NCBI RefSeq assembly: GCF_035222485.1
Contig: NC_085920.1
Location: 5,828,001-5,892,000, forward strand
Source of the DNA: Podospora pseudoanserina
Taxonomy: Eukaryota > Ascomycota > Sordariomycetes > Sordariales > Podosporaceae
Length of the DNA stretch: 64,000 nt
Direction: 5' to 3'
The position numbers were made by a program, and so were the translations under genes. Under the pieces are notes generated by a model, which saw nothing but the letters and a program-made list of their open reading frames with translations, did no database searches and was not told where the DNA came from. Below, piece after piece: positions 42,280 to 53,550 of this stretch (within the stretch, counting starts at the first letter, position 1; each line of letters starts with the position of its first letter).

Positions 42280-44960
42280 TGTGGTGGTGGCCGGGTGTTG
42301 ATGGTTGGTGGGTGGTGGAAGTAGGTGGGTGGTGATGGTAGGTGTGTGGTGATAATGGTTGTGGTGGTGATACTTGCGGGATCCGAGCAAGTCGAAACCA
42401 AAGCAGATAAACTGTAATGTTCAAAATGTCACAGTCGCAATGCAAAACTCATAACTGCCATTTGTCATGAGGGAAAAAAAAAAGTGAGGATAGCGTGTGA
42501 TAAAAGTAAGGCTACGACAGTGATTAACAAATTCTGGGTCTCGCTTGGTATTTATCTGCTTGGTTGCGTTTCCCTGCTTGACGGGATAAACGTCCGTCCC
42601 CCTTCCGACCTCTCTCGTTATTTGTCGCCTACATATTCGTCCAACACTTTTCCTTGGTAAAAGAAAGGGCTGAGTTGGCGGGTATCACAAAGTTTTGGGC
42701 CCGAATCTGATAACCCGATTTCTAAGCCGTATGGTTCTTGTCTCGCTCTCTCGCTTCCCCACCCTGTTCCTGCTTGTTTGTTGGTTGTTAGCATGTTCCG
42801 TTTCAAGTTCAGTCTCTCTCTCTCTCTCTCTCCTTTGATCGTTTCCCAGTTCAGGGCACTGCCGAAATCCGGGCATATCTGCACGTCGTGGTTGGCTGGT
42901 TGCTGCCCAGGTTTCATTACGTCGACGGTTCTCTCACACCCACACCACTCTTCCCCCCTGCGAGGGCTATGTGTCGTGATGGCGAATGGGGAGCGCTGGC
43001 GAGGGCTGGAATCAAAGAGGGAGATATGGCAGGGAGGCATCCGAACCGGTTCTGGAGAGATATCGGGTCAGAGGCTTCGTAGAGTTTTCGGCGATGCAGA
43101 ACATCATCTCTCAGGCGGGAGAGCCGATTGGAACGTGGGGTGCAGTATGGTGTGCAGTTAATCATGACCTGGCCCCAAAAGAGGTCGTGACCGCCTCTAT
43201 CTCTCGTTGCATCATCCTACGCAGAGACCGGGAGCCGTATCCGGGTTGGATTGCATCTGCATACCCCATGAATCACACTGCAGTCAACGACTAGACTGAT
43301 ACCACGCTATCTTCTTCAATGCCCGTTGCCGCTAAAGAACAAGGGGCGGTAAGACGTGAGTGATACGCTAGAGTTTGAAGCCAAATCATGAAAATTGAAG
43401 TTTTGCGAAACGCAGGGGTTGGTGTGACATTTTCTTCCTCACATCCCAAGCAGCAGTATGCTCAAGATTGCAATGAAAAGAAAGAGGGATAACAGCCGGT
43501 CAGACTTCCATCGATACCCACCCCGCTTGAGCGCCCAAAGGCAAGACCTCAAGAAATCAGGGTACAGATCATCGCCACTCTCTATACAGTTGCAGCGCAA
43601 GGCCACAGCCGCCACCTTTGCAGGCAGATCGAGAGTAAAAGGCTTCTCACTGTTGGGCACCGAGGATATCGTTCATCAACCCGGGTGGGATCTGTGGCTC
43701 CTTTAGGGAACACAAAAGAGGACGACTACTATAGAAATGATTCTCTGAAGTATTGTCGACATGAGGAAAAAAAGAAAAAGAAGATTGAAATTTTGGCAGA
43801 CAGGTCGAGAATATATACTGGTGGTGGGGTGGCCAGTGCACGCCTGCAAATTCTGTGAATTCGCATGTGCTCGCACAGACCACTGAAGGTTTTGCTGCCC
43901 CACTCCACGAGAGCATGTTCATGTCAAGCATCCCAAGCAATTCACTCGAAAAGCGTGACAAACAGATTCACTGGCTGGTCGTGGCTGCGGGAGACTTTCC
44001 AGTGGCTGTTGTGGTGGCTGGCGATATCTTGAAGAGCCGTTGGCTGTATCAACACTCGAAAATGAGGGGTTGTCACATAGTTCCCCTCGATTCATTGCTG
44101 ACATCATGATGGGCATGAAAGCAGCAAACAAATACTCGAAAAAGGCTCTACAGTAGTCCAGGAATACCGTTGACGTCTTTGACCTTCCTGTACAACTCTC
44201 TTGTACCTTTCAATTTCCTTGCTCTCGCTCATTTCTTCGCATTTGCTTCCCTCAGAGCGTCAGATGTCAGTCTGGACAAGCAAATGCCGAGAGCCCCTCC
44301 AAAACCGGTCCCTGCAGGTGCCAGAGTGGAGACCAAGAAGCTGGGCTTCGCACGGTGCTTGTAGGGAACAGCTCTGGAAGATGGATTAAAATAGCATGTT
44401 GCTGAGGTTTAATATCGCCAGAGCCAATCTTGAGATCAAGAGTTCGTAAAGACTTGAGGATCTGTCGCACAAAGAATCGGCAAGGGGCATTCAAAATGGT
44501 GGTTGCCCGAGTCTTTGTAGCACTGTGGATAGAGAATTGGATCCGGTTGTCCAACGGTCGCCTAGCCACTTTGGGATGCAGCTATCCGCGTTTTGTCGCG
44601 AAATGGACAGGAGGAGATCCTCCCCTCTTGTCGCCGCATTCGCTGACCATTTGACATGCGGCAGAAGCTCGTAGCACCTTTGCCTCGGATGCTTGCTCTC
44701 TGTGCCGTCGCCATAGACGTTGAACTCCCTCGCCGATGAATATTCTCCCATGCGATTGGGCTTCCCCTCCCCGCTGCGCCAAACCTTCCGAGCACATGCC
44801 GTAATCTTAGCCATTCGATAATTCGATTTTGGCAGATTGGTTACGAGCTGATCGATCTCACGGCAACAACATCCGACCACACTTTAAAGCAAGTCAAGTC
44901 GCCAACACCACCACCGACAACGGCTACACTTGGTCCACAAAGAATTGTCGACCACTCATC
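42280..44960. other. Gene-poor region, 2.7 kb
   Basis: No gene I can support. It contains a (TC)10 run, purine-rich patches near 43,770 and several unconvincing short frames, such as 43,094-43,294 on the plus strand. The right end is the promoter of the glutaredoxin gene. Confidence 0.5.
42813..42832. repeat. (TC)10 microsatellite
   Basis: Uninterrupted TC dinucleotide run. Confidence 0.9.
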
Positions 44961-45781
44961 ATGCCATCCCAACGGCGCCTCCGGGCCCTTCTCTACATCG
45001 TCCTCGCCGCCGTCGTGGTGCTCCTCTTCTTCACTTCGCAGGCCCGCCATTCACGAGAGACGGGCGCGATCAAGGACTTCTACCACAAGACGATGAATGG
45101 GTTGGAGAGGGAACGAGGCGGCTCGCAGCAAGTGATACCAGCGCACGACCACGATGCCGACGGCGACATTGACGAGGACGACGCCATCATGGCCAAGGAG
45201 ATGGCTGCTCGGTTGAAGCAAGCAGAACAGAAGGCAAAGGAAAATGCCAACGCAAAGGCACCCAACAAGCCCGACGACCCCAAGAAGGTCATTGGTGTTG
45301 GAAGTGCGGCAGGTGGTCACAAGGAGGAAGAGGACGGGGATCTAGAAGTGGAAGAGACGCCCGAGGAGCACCAAGTTGAAGTTGAGCTTGACTTGATATT
45401 GAGGAAGTCTCCAGGTTGGTTTCTTTTCTCTCTTCGTTGCCACCGTAGTTGCTCATGTGCTTTGTAGTCATCATCTTCTCCAAGTCGTACTGCCCGTACT
45501 CTAAGCGTGCCAAGGGCATTCTTCTCGAGAAATATGTCATTGAACCGGCGCCATATGTGGTCGAGCTCGACCTTCATCCTCTGGGCCGCAAAATCCAGGA
45601 CAGGTTGGCAATCATAACCAAACGAACCACAGTACCAAATATCATGATTTACGGCAAAAGCATCGGTGGCGGCGACGACGTTGCTGCACTCGACAATGAT
45701 AACAAGTTAGTTGCCAAGATCAAGGGGTTGGGCGGCAAGCGGGTCGAGGTGTCGAAGAGGTTCTCCGAGAAGTCGTCATAA
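44961..45781 (+). CDS. Membrane-anchored glutaredoxin (Grx6/Grx7 type)
   Basis: Two exons, 44961-45414 and 45468-45781. The 53 nt intron has donor GTTGGT and acceptor TGTAG, giving 255 residues. The N-terminus (MPSQRRLRAL) leads into one membrane helix (LLYIVLAAVVVLLFFT), predicting a type II protein. A charged, acid-rich stem of ~110 residues follows. The glutaredoxin domain begins VIIFSKSYCPYSKRAKGIL with active-site CPYS (first Cys at 160). Next come VELDLHPLGRKIQDRLAIIT, the cis-proline TTVPNIMIYGKSIGGGDDV and a Lys-rich end. Yeast Grx6/7 of this layout work in the ER/Golgi lumen as glutathione-dependent thiol enzymes. CPYS resembles Grx7, so iron-sulfur binding is less certain. Confidence 0.93.
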
Positions 45782-46918
45782 GAGAGGAGAGGGCAGATTT
45801 CACCATGAAGACACACCATACCTTATCATGCAGCCGCTCGAGGCGATAGAGCCACATGCAAACTCAACACCCCCTCCCTCGATATCAACCATGTGTCTTA
45901 TACCGCCATGGGCGCTTCATTTTCTTGGATTTAAAGCAACAAACATATGGACTTGCATTATTGGCGTTTTGGGGCATATTGACAGCGAAGAAACTTATAC
46001 CATTTCAGGGGCGGGCTGCTCGGAGCGGCCCTTTGTTTGAACCAAGTCTCTGTATAATAGTTCACTGGAGAACGTTTTAGTTCACTGACCGGCACAAGAC
46101 TCAGATGTTGCTGCAAAGACATCTGACAGAAGCTCCCCGGTGTTATCTCTCAAGGTACACCGCAGCATGTGGGAAGAAGAAGATGTTTTGGCGGGGTTGG
46201 ACTTGCAGCACTGCCTGAAGGATACCTACCTTGAAGTACGGAGTAATGGAGGCATTATTCTTTCAGATACACACCGAGTTTCCGACATTCCTTTGTGATT
46301 CCGGATGACCATGCTTTGTCCCTATCTCAACCAGCAATCGGGCACACCACCCCGTCACGTCTTCTCATGATATGCTCACGACATCGTCTCGCAGCCGCTA
46401 CCAGCCGACAAGCCTACCTAGATTCTCATCTCATCTGGATATAGTAGGCACGTCTTGGGTGAAACTGCGGCAATCGGGGGAACCGTCTGCCAGGCTAGCT
46501 TGGGCACCTGGTTCTTGATGCCAAGACCCGCGCACCTTGCTGGCTCCTTCTTCGTCACGGCCATCAAGGTGCATAGATACTGCCGTCGAGGTTCTCTCCC
46601 CCACAACCACCCTCTCCTCCCGTCAATTTATCATCATCCATTTATTCCTGCATCTTTTCTCTTCTCCCATTGCCGCTCAACTTCTTCTTGACTCTATCAA
46701 ACGATCACCGGCTTGGTTTCTCCTTATTAGCAGCTTTTGTTACAGGGTTAATATCTTCTTACCAGCCGTCCTGGCACTACCGGAATAGCTACACCACACC
46801 TATCCAAACTGTCGCTGGCATACACTTGAATAACCACCCAAAATTACATACAACACACACATATACGGTTAAGGCCATATCAGCCGAAGGGATCTCCACC
46901 CTCCACCCCGACACCATC
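45782..46918. other. Intergenic before F-box-like gene, 1.1 kb
   Basis: No gene seen. The frame of the next gene is open upstream of its ATG, but without a credible start. Confidence 0.45.
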
Positions 46919-48193
46919 ATGACCACCAACTCTGCCACAACAACGACAACGTCGCTCATCAACGCCGACATAACCCTCCTCATTGCAGAGCAAACCGACC
47001 TCCCAACCTTGCTCGCGTTAGCCAGCACAAACAAGCACCTCAACGGCCTGATCAACGCATACGAACACTCGATTATCAAGTCCAAAATCACCACCGCTAT
47101 CCCAAACCCACTCCTCCAACCTCCCCTCGGGTCAGTCCTATCCTCCCACAGCTCCTCCACCCGCCAAATCCTGCCACCTTGGTCCTTCCAAGTAGCAGCC
47201 GAACTCGAACGCCGCCACACCCGCACCGAAACCATGTTCAACATTTCCACCGTCCCCCCAACCCCCTTGATATCAGCCATGTTCCGCGTCCCTTCTTTTG
47301 CGGCGCTGTCACGGCAACAGTTTACCCAACTGGTCGACCTGTTCAAACGGGCTTGCTGCCTGGCGGATCATATCTGTGATTTGGCGCTGCTCGTCAAGAT
47401 ACCGGCCATGGCGAGGGAGCTGTCGGCTGTGGATCCGTACGTAGTGCAAAAGGCGATTCACCGAACGAGGCAGGGGTTTATTAAAGGGTTGGAACCGTTG
47501 GATCTGGCGCTGTTGACGCATTTGGCGGCGTTGGGGGGGATGGCGTATGCGGAGGAGATGGGGGAGTTGATGAGTTCTGATCCGGAGGGGTTGGAGAGGA
47601 TGGTGGCGTTCAAGGAGACTATTTTACGGGAGGGGAGCGCGGCGCTTTGGGGTTTTTTACATCCAAAGGAGGGGGAAGTGATTGAGGGGAATGGGCCACC
47701 TTCTTTGCCGCCTAGGGCGAGGGGGAGCGGGCTTGGGAGGTATATTGCTGGCAAGGTGGAAGGGGTGTTGAGGGATTTGCATGCTTATGAGATGGGGCTT
47801 AAGGAGCGGGATCATGAGGAGGCGGAGGGAGAGGGGGAGGGGGAGTGGGCGGATAAGGAGGGGATGAGGGAAGGGGGGTGGGAGGATGATGATGATGATG
47901 ATCCGTTTGTTGTTTTGCATGGGCTTCATCAGACTGTCATGAGTGCCTTTCCTAAGCCGGTTGAGGAACCAAAGGACGATGAGGGGGATGCTGTGATAGA
48001 AAATGAGAGTGAGCAGTGGGAGGGAGAAGGGGTTGAATACGAGGAGGTGGATATTGAGGGCGAGGATGTGAGTTCTGAAGAGGAGGGAGAGATAGAAGAG
48101 GAAGAGGTAGAGGAAGAGGAGGTTTTCCCTGTTGAACCTAGAGAACAGTTGATCCTGGAGGTGGTTAGAAGTGCGGTTCCATGCTCAGTTTAG
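46919..48193 (+). CDS. F-box-like protein with acidic C-terminal tail
   Basis: Intronless, 424 residues from MTTNSATTTT. Residues ~14-55 (LINADITLLIAEQTDLPTLL, then ALASTNKHLNGLINAYEHSI) fit the degenerate F-box helices common in fungal proteins. A helical central region follows. The C-terminus from about 300 is Glu/Asp/Gly-rich, with a run of five Asp and later EEEGEIEEEEVEEEEVFPVE. F-box proteins recruit substrates to SCF ubiquitin ligases; the target is unknown. Base use switches along the gene from C-rich to G-rich on the coding strand. The frame is open upstream of the chosen ATG, but only through non-ATG codons. Confidence 0.7.
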   Translation: MTTNSATTTTTSLINADITLLIAEQTDLPTLLALASTNKHLNGLINAYEHSIIKSKITTAIPNPLLQPPLGSVLSSHSSSTRQILPPWSFQVAAELERRHTRTETMFNISTVPPTPLISAMFRVPSFAALSRQQFTQLVDLFKRACCLADHICDLALLVKIPAMARELSAVDPYVVQKAIHRTRQGFIKGLEPLDLALLTHLAALGGMAYAEEMGELMSSDPEGLERMVAFKETILREGSAALWGFLHPKEGEVIEGNGPPSLPPRARGSGLGRYIAGKVEGVLRDLHAYEMGLKERDHEEAEGEGEGEWADKEGMREGGWEDDDDDDPFVVLHGLHQTVMSAFPKPVEEPKDDEGDAVIENESEQWEGEGVEYEEVDIEGEDVSSEEEGEIEEEEVEEEEVFPVEPREQLILEVVRSAVPCSV

Positions 48194-49029
48194 AGAGGGA
48201 CAGATGTATATACACAGGCGTTCAGACATTGGCTTAGCGTAGGGGTCCTTTCTTTTCTTGTGCTTGGGTTAAGCAGGGAGCTGCAGGGGGGGTGCAATTC
48301 AAGGAATATACAGGGTAGCGATGGAGGTATGAACGGGCTTTTGAATTATTGCAGGGTGGGCCCTGTGTGTTTATTCAGGAAGCCTATCTGGTCAGGTATG
48401 ATGATGCCGCCCACATACAGTTGGGTGGCAAGATGGTCAGGAGGGAACGGGGTCCATGACGGGACGGGGTCCATGACGGGACGGGGTCCATGACGGGACG
48501 GGCAGTGGATAGGACTCTCAGTACAGCGTTCGTTTAACCTTGAGGTTTTTCTGCTTGGCAGAAAGTTTACGTATACCCTTTTGGTAGGAAATCATTGCAA
48601 TTCCAGGGTTTCTCATGACCTCATTTCTTGTTCTAGAAATAGACCTGCTGTGTTCCATTTCCTGGGAAATCCGCGGAACCGCCCCTGGCCGGTGACCAAC
48701 AAAGGTGTTTCCTGTCCGCGACAAAGACACTGTTCGCTGGACTCTCCAACAAAGGTATGTACGAGAGACTAGAAGTTATTTTGGGAACAATCTCATTGAA
48801 CAAACAAAGGGCTTCTTGAGGTAATATTTAAGGACGGGACACCCCCTCTCGTAATTCTTTCTTCTCTTTTCTGGTCTAGACATTCAAAACCAACAGCAAA
48901 AACGATCAGAGTTTACTACGACTACTACTACTACTACTATTTGCAGCTTGTGATCAACACTTCTCGTAACAAACACAACACACATCACTACCCAACTACA
49001 ACAACAACATCCACACCAGATCACTCAAG
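48194..49029. other. Intergenic with 17-mer tandem repeat
   Basis: Contains the 17 bp x3 repeat and the leader region of the Arg/Glu-rich protein gene. The leader includes an ACT-triplet run near 48,919-48,939. No gene seen. Confidence 0.5.
48447..48497. repeat. 17 bp perfect tandem repeat x3 (ACGGGGTCCATGACGGG)
   Basis: Three identical consecutive units and the start of a fourth. Confidence 0.95.
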
Positions 49030-50896
49030 ATGTGCCACAAAACCACTGTGAGGCTCGGGTGTGGTCACAAGTCGAGTACCCTATCCTCAATCGCCTCCTG
49101 CCGCCGCCTCGCCAAGCTTCAGCAAGACGAGGACAAGACCATTTGGTTGTTTTCTCGCTACAAAAAGCTTACCCACTGCGGTGATCTTACCAGGGAGGAA
49201 TGCTATGACGAGGGCCGGATTTGCGGCTCTTGCTACGAGAAACGGAAGCAGGAGAAGCGCGAACGACGGGAGAGGGAGCAGAGGGAGGAGATGAGGCGCA
49301 ATGAGCGGAATGCTGAGATCCTCCGTGACCGGGTTGAACAAGACCGTCGGGAGCGGGAGAGGAGAGAGCAGGAGAAGAAGAAGGCTATGGAGAGGGCTGC
49401 TCGGAAGCAGAGGGAGGAGATGGAAGAGGAGAGGAGGCGGCAGGAGAGGAGGGCTTATCGGGAGGAGATGGCCAGGAAAAGGGATGAGGAGGAGAGGAAG
49501 AGGGAATTTGAGAAGAGGGCGAGGGCTGAGAGGGCTGAGAGGGCTGAGCGGGAGGTCAGGGAGAGGAGAGTGAGGCAGGAGAGGGAGGCGAGGGAGCAGG
49601 CTCAAGCTGAGGTCGAGAGGAAGCGGTCCGCGGAGCGTAATGCTGCGCGGCAAAGGGATGAGAGGAGGAGGCGCGAGGAGATGGAGAGGGAGGAGACAGA
49701 GGCTAGGGAGAAGAAGAGGAGGGAGGATGCTGAGCGTGCTCGGCGGACTGCTGCTTCTTCTTCTTCCAGACGGCCTGTCCCTCCCCCTGGCCGTCTTTCT
49801 GAGCGTCGCTTCTTGAACCTTGACGCTGAAGCTCGGAGGCAGCAGGGGCTCCGCAATACACCTACACCTCCTCCTCGGCCTGTCCAAAGGGGCAGCGCTG
49901 CTGTCCCTCCTCTTCGTTTTGCCACTCGTCAGACTCAGATTCCCGTCCAACGCGGTCCTCAAAGGCCGGTTCAGGTTGTATCTCCCATTCCCTCTCACTT
50001 TGCTCAGGCTGCGTTCATTGATCGCGGCTCCCCGGCCGTGGATAGGTCCCAGCCCTTCTATGGTCCTGGTCCCTCTCGGGCTCTTACTGATCCGGTTGAT
50101 GATATTGTTAATAGGTATCAACAGCGTAGCCCTGTCGTTGATGTCTCGGAGCCTTTTAACCCAGGCTTCAGGCAAGCTGTTAACCCAACTAATCCTAAAA
50201 CTAATAGAAACCCCGGAAGGCGTATTGGACTGGGCATCTATGTGCCCGGCTCCGAGAACCGTTCTGGTATTCGTAGGTACTTTGGTCGTTTCACCCGTCC
50301 TTGCCAGCATGTTCTTGACAAAGCCAGAGCTAAAGGTAAAGGCAGAGAGTCCAAAGTTCCCTTTCCCCCTGGGAGCAACGTCACGTTTGATGCTACTAAC
50401 AAGCCAGACCGCAGCAGAAGAACCGAGCCAGGGCCGAGCTATTCAGGCTCGCCAAGCTCATCGTCCTCAAGTTCAGCTGAGTCCAAAGCGTCTGGTCTTC
50501 CCCCTCCGCCCGAGGGCTGGAGAAGGGATCGTAACTACCATCCCAGGAGTCCTGTGCCCCGCCCTATGCGTCAGGGACCTAACCCTACAGCTGCTCATCA
50601 TATCAGGCCCAATACTGACAAGCAGCCAAGGCCACCCACTGGCACCCTCTCGGCCTCGTTCAAGAGAGTTCTGGCGAAGTGTCCTCCTAAGACTAAAACT
50701 AGGAGGGGTAAGGTCTCGAGGTCGCTCAATACCCTGCTTGCTGGTCGGAAGACTCCGTCTCCCCTGGCGGGCGCCCTTGATGGAGTCTCTTCTTCGAGAA
50801 GGTGAGTGTGTCATCTAACGTCATTCGTTACCTATTATATCCTTTGTCTTTAGAAACCTCATTCAAGTGAATGAAGTATATACAGTCATGAATTAA
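49030..50896 (+). CDS. Arg/Glu-rich long-helix protein with Cys/His-rich N-terminus
   Basis: From MCHKTTVRLGCGHKSST. The first 70 residues hold Cys/His pairs (C2, C11, H13, C24, C50, C58, C65, C68) that could bind zinc. From ~70 to ~240 there is an almost uninterrupted Arg/Glu/Lys sequence, such as EEMRRNERNAEILRDRVEQD. It predicts a single alpha-helix or coiled coil. The rest is Pro/Ser/Arg-rich and disordered. The frame first stops at TGA 50805. However, that stop lies in a textbook 52 nt intron (GTGAGT at 50802, CTAAC branch, CTTTAG to 50853), which adds 14 codons and ends at TAA 50896 for 604 residues. No family recognised; similar layouts recur in ascomycetes. Confidence 0.75.
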
Positions 50897-51588
50897 CACA
50901 TACATGTCCCAACTCTTTTTATAACATATTTCTTTTTAACAAAACTTATATTCCCAATATGCAATGTGATTTTGATGTGATACATACTATTATGAGCCTG
51001 TGCCTGTATGAGTGTGCGTCTGTATAAGCGTGTGTGCGTCTTGCAAGAAGAGTAGGTAGGACTGAGTATCTACATACTATAGCCACCGTCAGATAGAAAG
51101 TTAGATCCCTTGTAAATATTAGAAGAACAATGCAATTGTTCTTGGAACAAGGGGCTTATATAGGTGCTCTCACAGGACCTTCTCGAGTTGAGGTTAGCGG
51201 GTTAGAAAGGGCAACACGTAGGGAATAGAAAAGAGAGCCGAAAACCATTCAGACCTGTACCAAATTGTCATTGAAAGGTTGAAAAAATGTTTAGGGAGAG
51301 ATTCCTACCTCTTAGCTGTCATTCGAAACCACTTACACGCAAAAACCAACCCCACATTCGCTCACCGCGGTAAACAACCCCCTACCCACAGCACCCAGCT
51401 TGGCCCCACTTTATTTCTGTTCCGACCTCACCTGCTCAATCGCCGAATTTTCCCACCACAGCGACAACAGCTCCCGCGACGCCGCCCCCCAGCGCACCAC
51501 CGCGGTCACTCGCTCGCCAGTCCCACCACTTCCAATCCCAACACCTCACCTCACAAACCAAAACAAATCCCCCTCCCAACCGCCCACA
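50897..51588. other. Intergenic before bL21m
   Basis: AT-rich 3' region followed by the C-rich bL21m promoter. No gene seen. Confidence 0.45.
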
Positions 51589-52230
51589 ATGAGCAGAACC
51601 CTCCTCCGCTCCCTCCTGGAGCTCCGAGCAACAGCCACCACCACCCGGCCTACCACCTCCCAGCTCCTCCGACCATTCCTCGTCCGGCACCTCCACCAAA
51701 CCCCCTCCCAAATCGACCCCCTCCCCCAACAAACCCAACCACAACAACCCCCACCATCACCAAACCAACCCCCCGCCGTCTCCCCCATCCCCCGCTGCGG
51801 CGGCGCACCAAGAACCACCTCCCCCGCCACCCCAGAAACCCTCTCCCTCCTCCCCCTCCTCGCTCACCAGCCAGGCAAAAAGTACCTCCAGCTCTACATC
51901 CAAGGCCAAGCCTACCTCGTCACGCCCGGGGACCAGATCCGCCTCCCCTTCAAGATGCCCGGTGTCGCCCCCGGGGACATCCTCCGGCTTAACCGAGCTA
52001 CCGCCATCGGCTCAAGGGATTTTACTCTGAAAGGTCAGCCGTACGTAGACGAGAACCTGTTTGAGTGCCGGGCTGTGGTGGAGGGGACGGAGGCGGAGCC
52101 GATGCGCCTCAAGATCAAGAAGAAGCAGAGGTGCAGGAGGACAAAGACTGTGAGGAGCAAGCACAAATATACTGTTCTGAGGGTTAGCGAGGTGAGGATT
52201 AAGCTGCCGGGGCAGGAGGAGGAGGTATAG
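51589..52230 (+). CDS. MRPL49: Mitochondrial large-subunit ribosomal protein bL21m
   Basis: Intronless, 213 residues. A mitochondrial presequence (MSRTLLRSLLELRATATTTR) is followed by a Pro/Gln-rich linker. The L21 fold starts at KYLQLYIQGQAYLVTPGDQI, continues RLPFKMPGVAPGDILRLNRA and VDENLFECRAVVEGTEAEPM, and ends in the signature LKIKKKQRCRRTKTVRSKHK with YTVLRVSEVRI. bL21m is a structural protein of the mitoribosome large subunit; the yeast homologue is Mrpl49. The coding strand is unusually C-rich in the first half. Upstream in-frame sequence is open from 51,400, but the ATG at 51589 starts the presequence. Confidence 0.93.
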   Translation: MSRTLLRSLLELRATATTTRPTTSQLLRPFLVRHLHQTPSQIDPLPQQTQPQQPPPSPNQPPAVSPIPRCGGAPRTTSPATPETLSLLPLLAHQPGKKYLQLYIQGQAYLVTPGDQIRLPFKMPGVAPGDILRLNRATAIGSRDFTLKGQPYVDENLFECRAVVEGTEAEPMRLKIKKKQRCRRTKTVRSKHKYTVLRVSEVRIKLPGQEEEV

Positions 52231-52896
52231 ATCTGGTGGATATGAGGAGATGGGAGCTTTCGCACCGAGAAAGGGGAGGTGCACGTCGACACTTGGAACA
52301 TGGATGGAGAGGAGTAGTCAAGAATAAGGGAGGCAAACGCAAAGGGCTGCGAATTGTAAGATCAGAAAAAGGTTGTCATATATGTACCATATTTCAAATG
52401 GCAAGTTATTTGTCGAGAAGTGTGAATTATCGAGATTGTGTTTCGTTGTGACCTCAAGCTTTCAGCTGCTGAGCTGGACCTTGTTGTTATGTTTCCTTCT
52501 GCATCGTTCACTTACAACAGATGACACCCTTACATACAATTGTTTGACGGCAAATAACCACCATGTAGCCCCGGTTTCTTTTGAGGTCCCCATATCCCTC
52601 TACCCAACTACCTCGGCGTTGGCGATTTCGCAGCTTTGATATTTACTTGCTCGCCACTACTGGAAACCCCAATTCTCGGTGATGCCTCGCAAAGCAACCC
52701 TCCGTTGTCGCTAGCTTTGTGATGTTATGTGCTAGTAAGCTCGATACTGGAGCTTGACTGGTCAACCCCATTCGTGTTGCCCATGTGCCGATCGGAGTCA
52801 TTTTTTTTTTTAGTAGCCAACGCTGCCGTGCCTGTCCTCAGACACATCCTGTCCCCGACCGCCTTGGTACACTTCCTACACCAGACCATCTCACGA
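52231..52896. other. Convergent 3' region (bL21m / RPB7)
   Basis: No gene; 3' flanks. An 11-base T run lies near 52,800. Confidence 0.5.
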
Positions 52897-53550
52897 CTAT
52901 GCTTGCAAGCATCTTCAAGGGAGAAAAATTGGTTAGCCACATCACTTCTCGGTAGTTCATGATAGTCCGCCGCAACATACCCGAGATAATCACCGTCAAT
53001 CTTTCCAATGGCAAACATCTCCCCCACCCCCGTGCGCAAACCCATGATCTTGATGCGCACGTGCGTCCCAGGCTCGATTACTATATCGGAGTGGTTGGTA
53101 AACTGAGGAGGTGTGGCGTTTGCGTCATATTGAATATCAGGCGGTATCGACTATCAAACCAACACTCATGTCAGTAACCCATCAAGGTGACCACAAAGGG
53201 GCTGCGCGGGTTATGCCTACGTGAGTAGAGACAAAGATGCTCAAAGGGCCGGCGTTGGAGAAGAAACCATGCTGATTAACACTAGTACAGATGGCATCGA
53301 CAACTTCGCCCTTGAACGGCCTCCACACGACCGCGCGGTAGCCCACTGTGAACTCGGCCATGCCGCTGCCGGGGAGAATGCGCCCCTCAGACAGATCGAA
53401 GGTATCCATGATTGCGATGATGTAGTAGTCGCCGGTGCATGTTCCCTCAACATCCTTGACCAGCTTCGTCGTTACCAGCTCGGTCATGTTTTTGCCAAAG
53501 TAGGATGGGTGCAGCAGGACACGCCGCTCGAGATTGTGAAGAAAGAACAT
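52897..53550 (-). CDS. RPB7: RNA polymerase II subunit RPB7
   Basis: Three exons: 53550-53221, 53150-52981 and 52912-52897. The product is 171 residues, the same length as yeast Rpb7. It starts MFFLHNLERRVLLHPSYFGK, followed by LVKDVEGTCTGDYYIIAIMD, RILPGSGMAEFTVGYRAVVW and FKGEVVDAICTSVNQHGFFS. After the first intron come SIPPDIQYDANATPPQFTNH and IKIMGLRTGVGEMFAIGKID. The last exon is only 16 nt (ending GCLQA); its intron has donor GTATGT and a GCTAACC branch. RPB7 forms the stalk of Pol II with RPB4 and contacts nascent RNA. It is divergent from MPO1 across 1.3 kb. Confidence 0.97.

Noticed and set aside
43086-43294. Small plus-strand frame in the gene-poor stretch
   Set aside because: No motif, no conserved look and no supporting upstream signals.
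49087-50310. 407-residue open frame on the minus strand
   Set aside because: It is the antisense shadow of the Arg/Glu-rich helix gene. AG-rich codons read as Leu/Pro/Ser on the other strand, and the product has no plausible fold.
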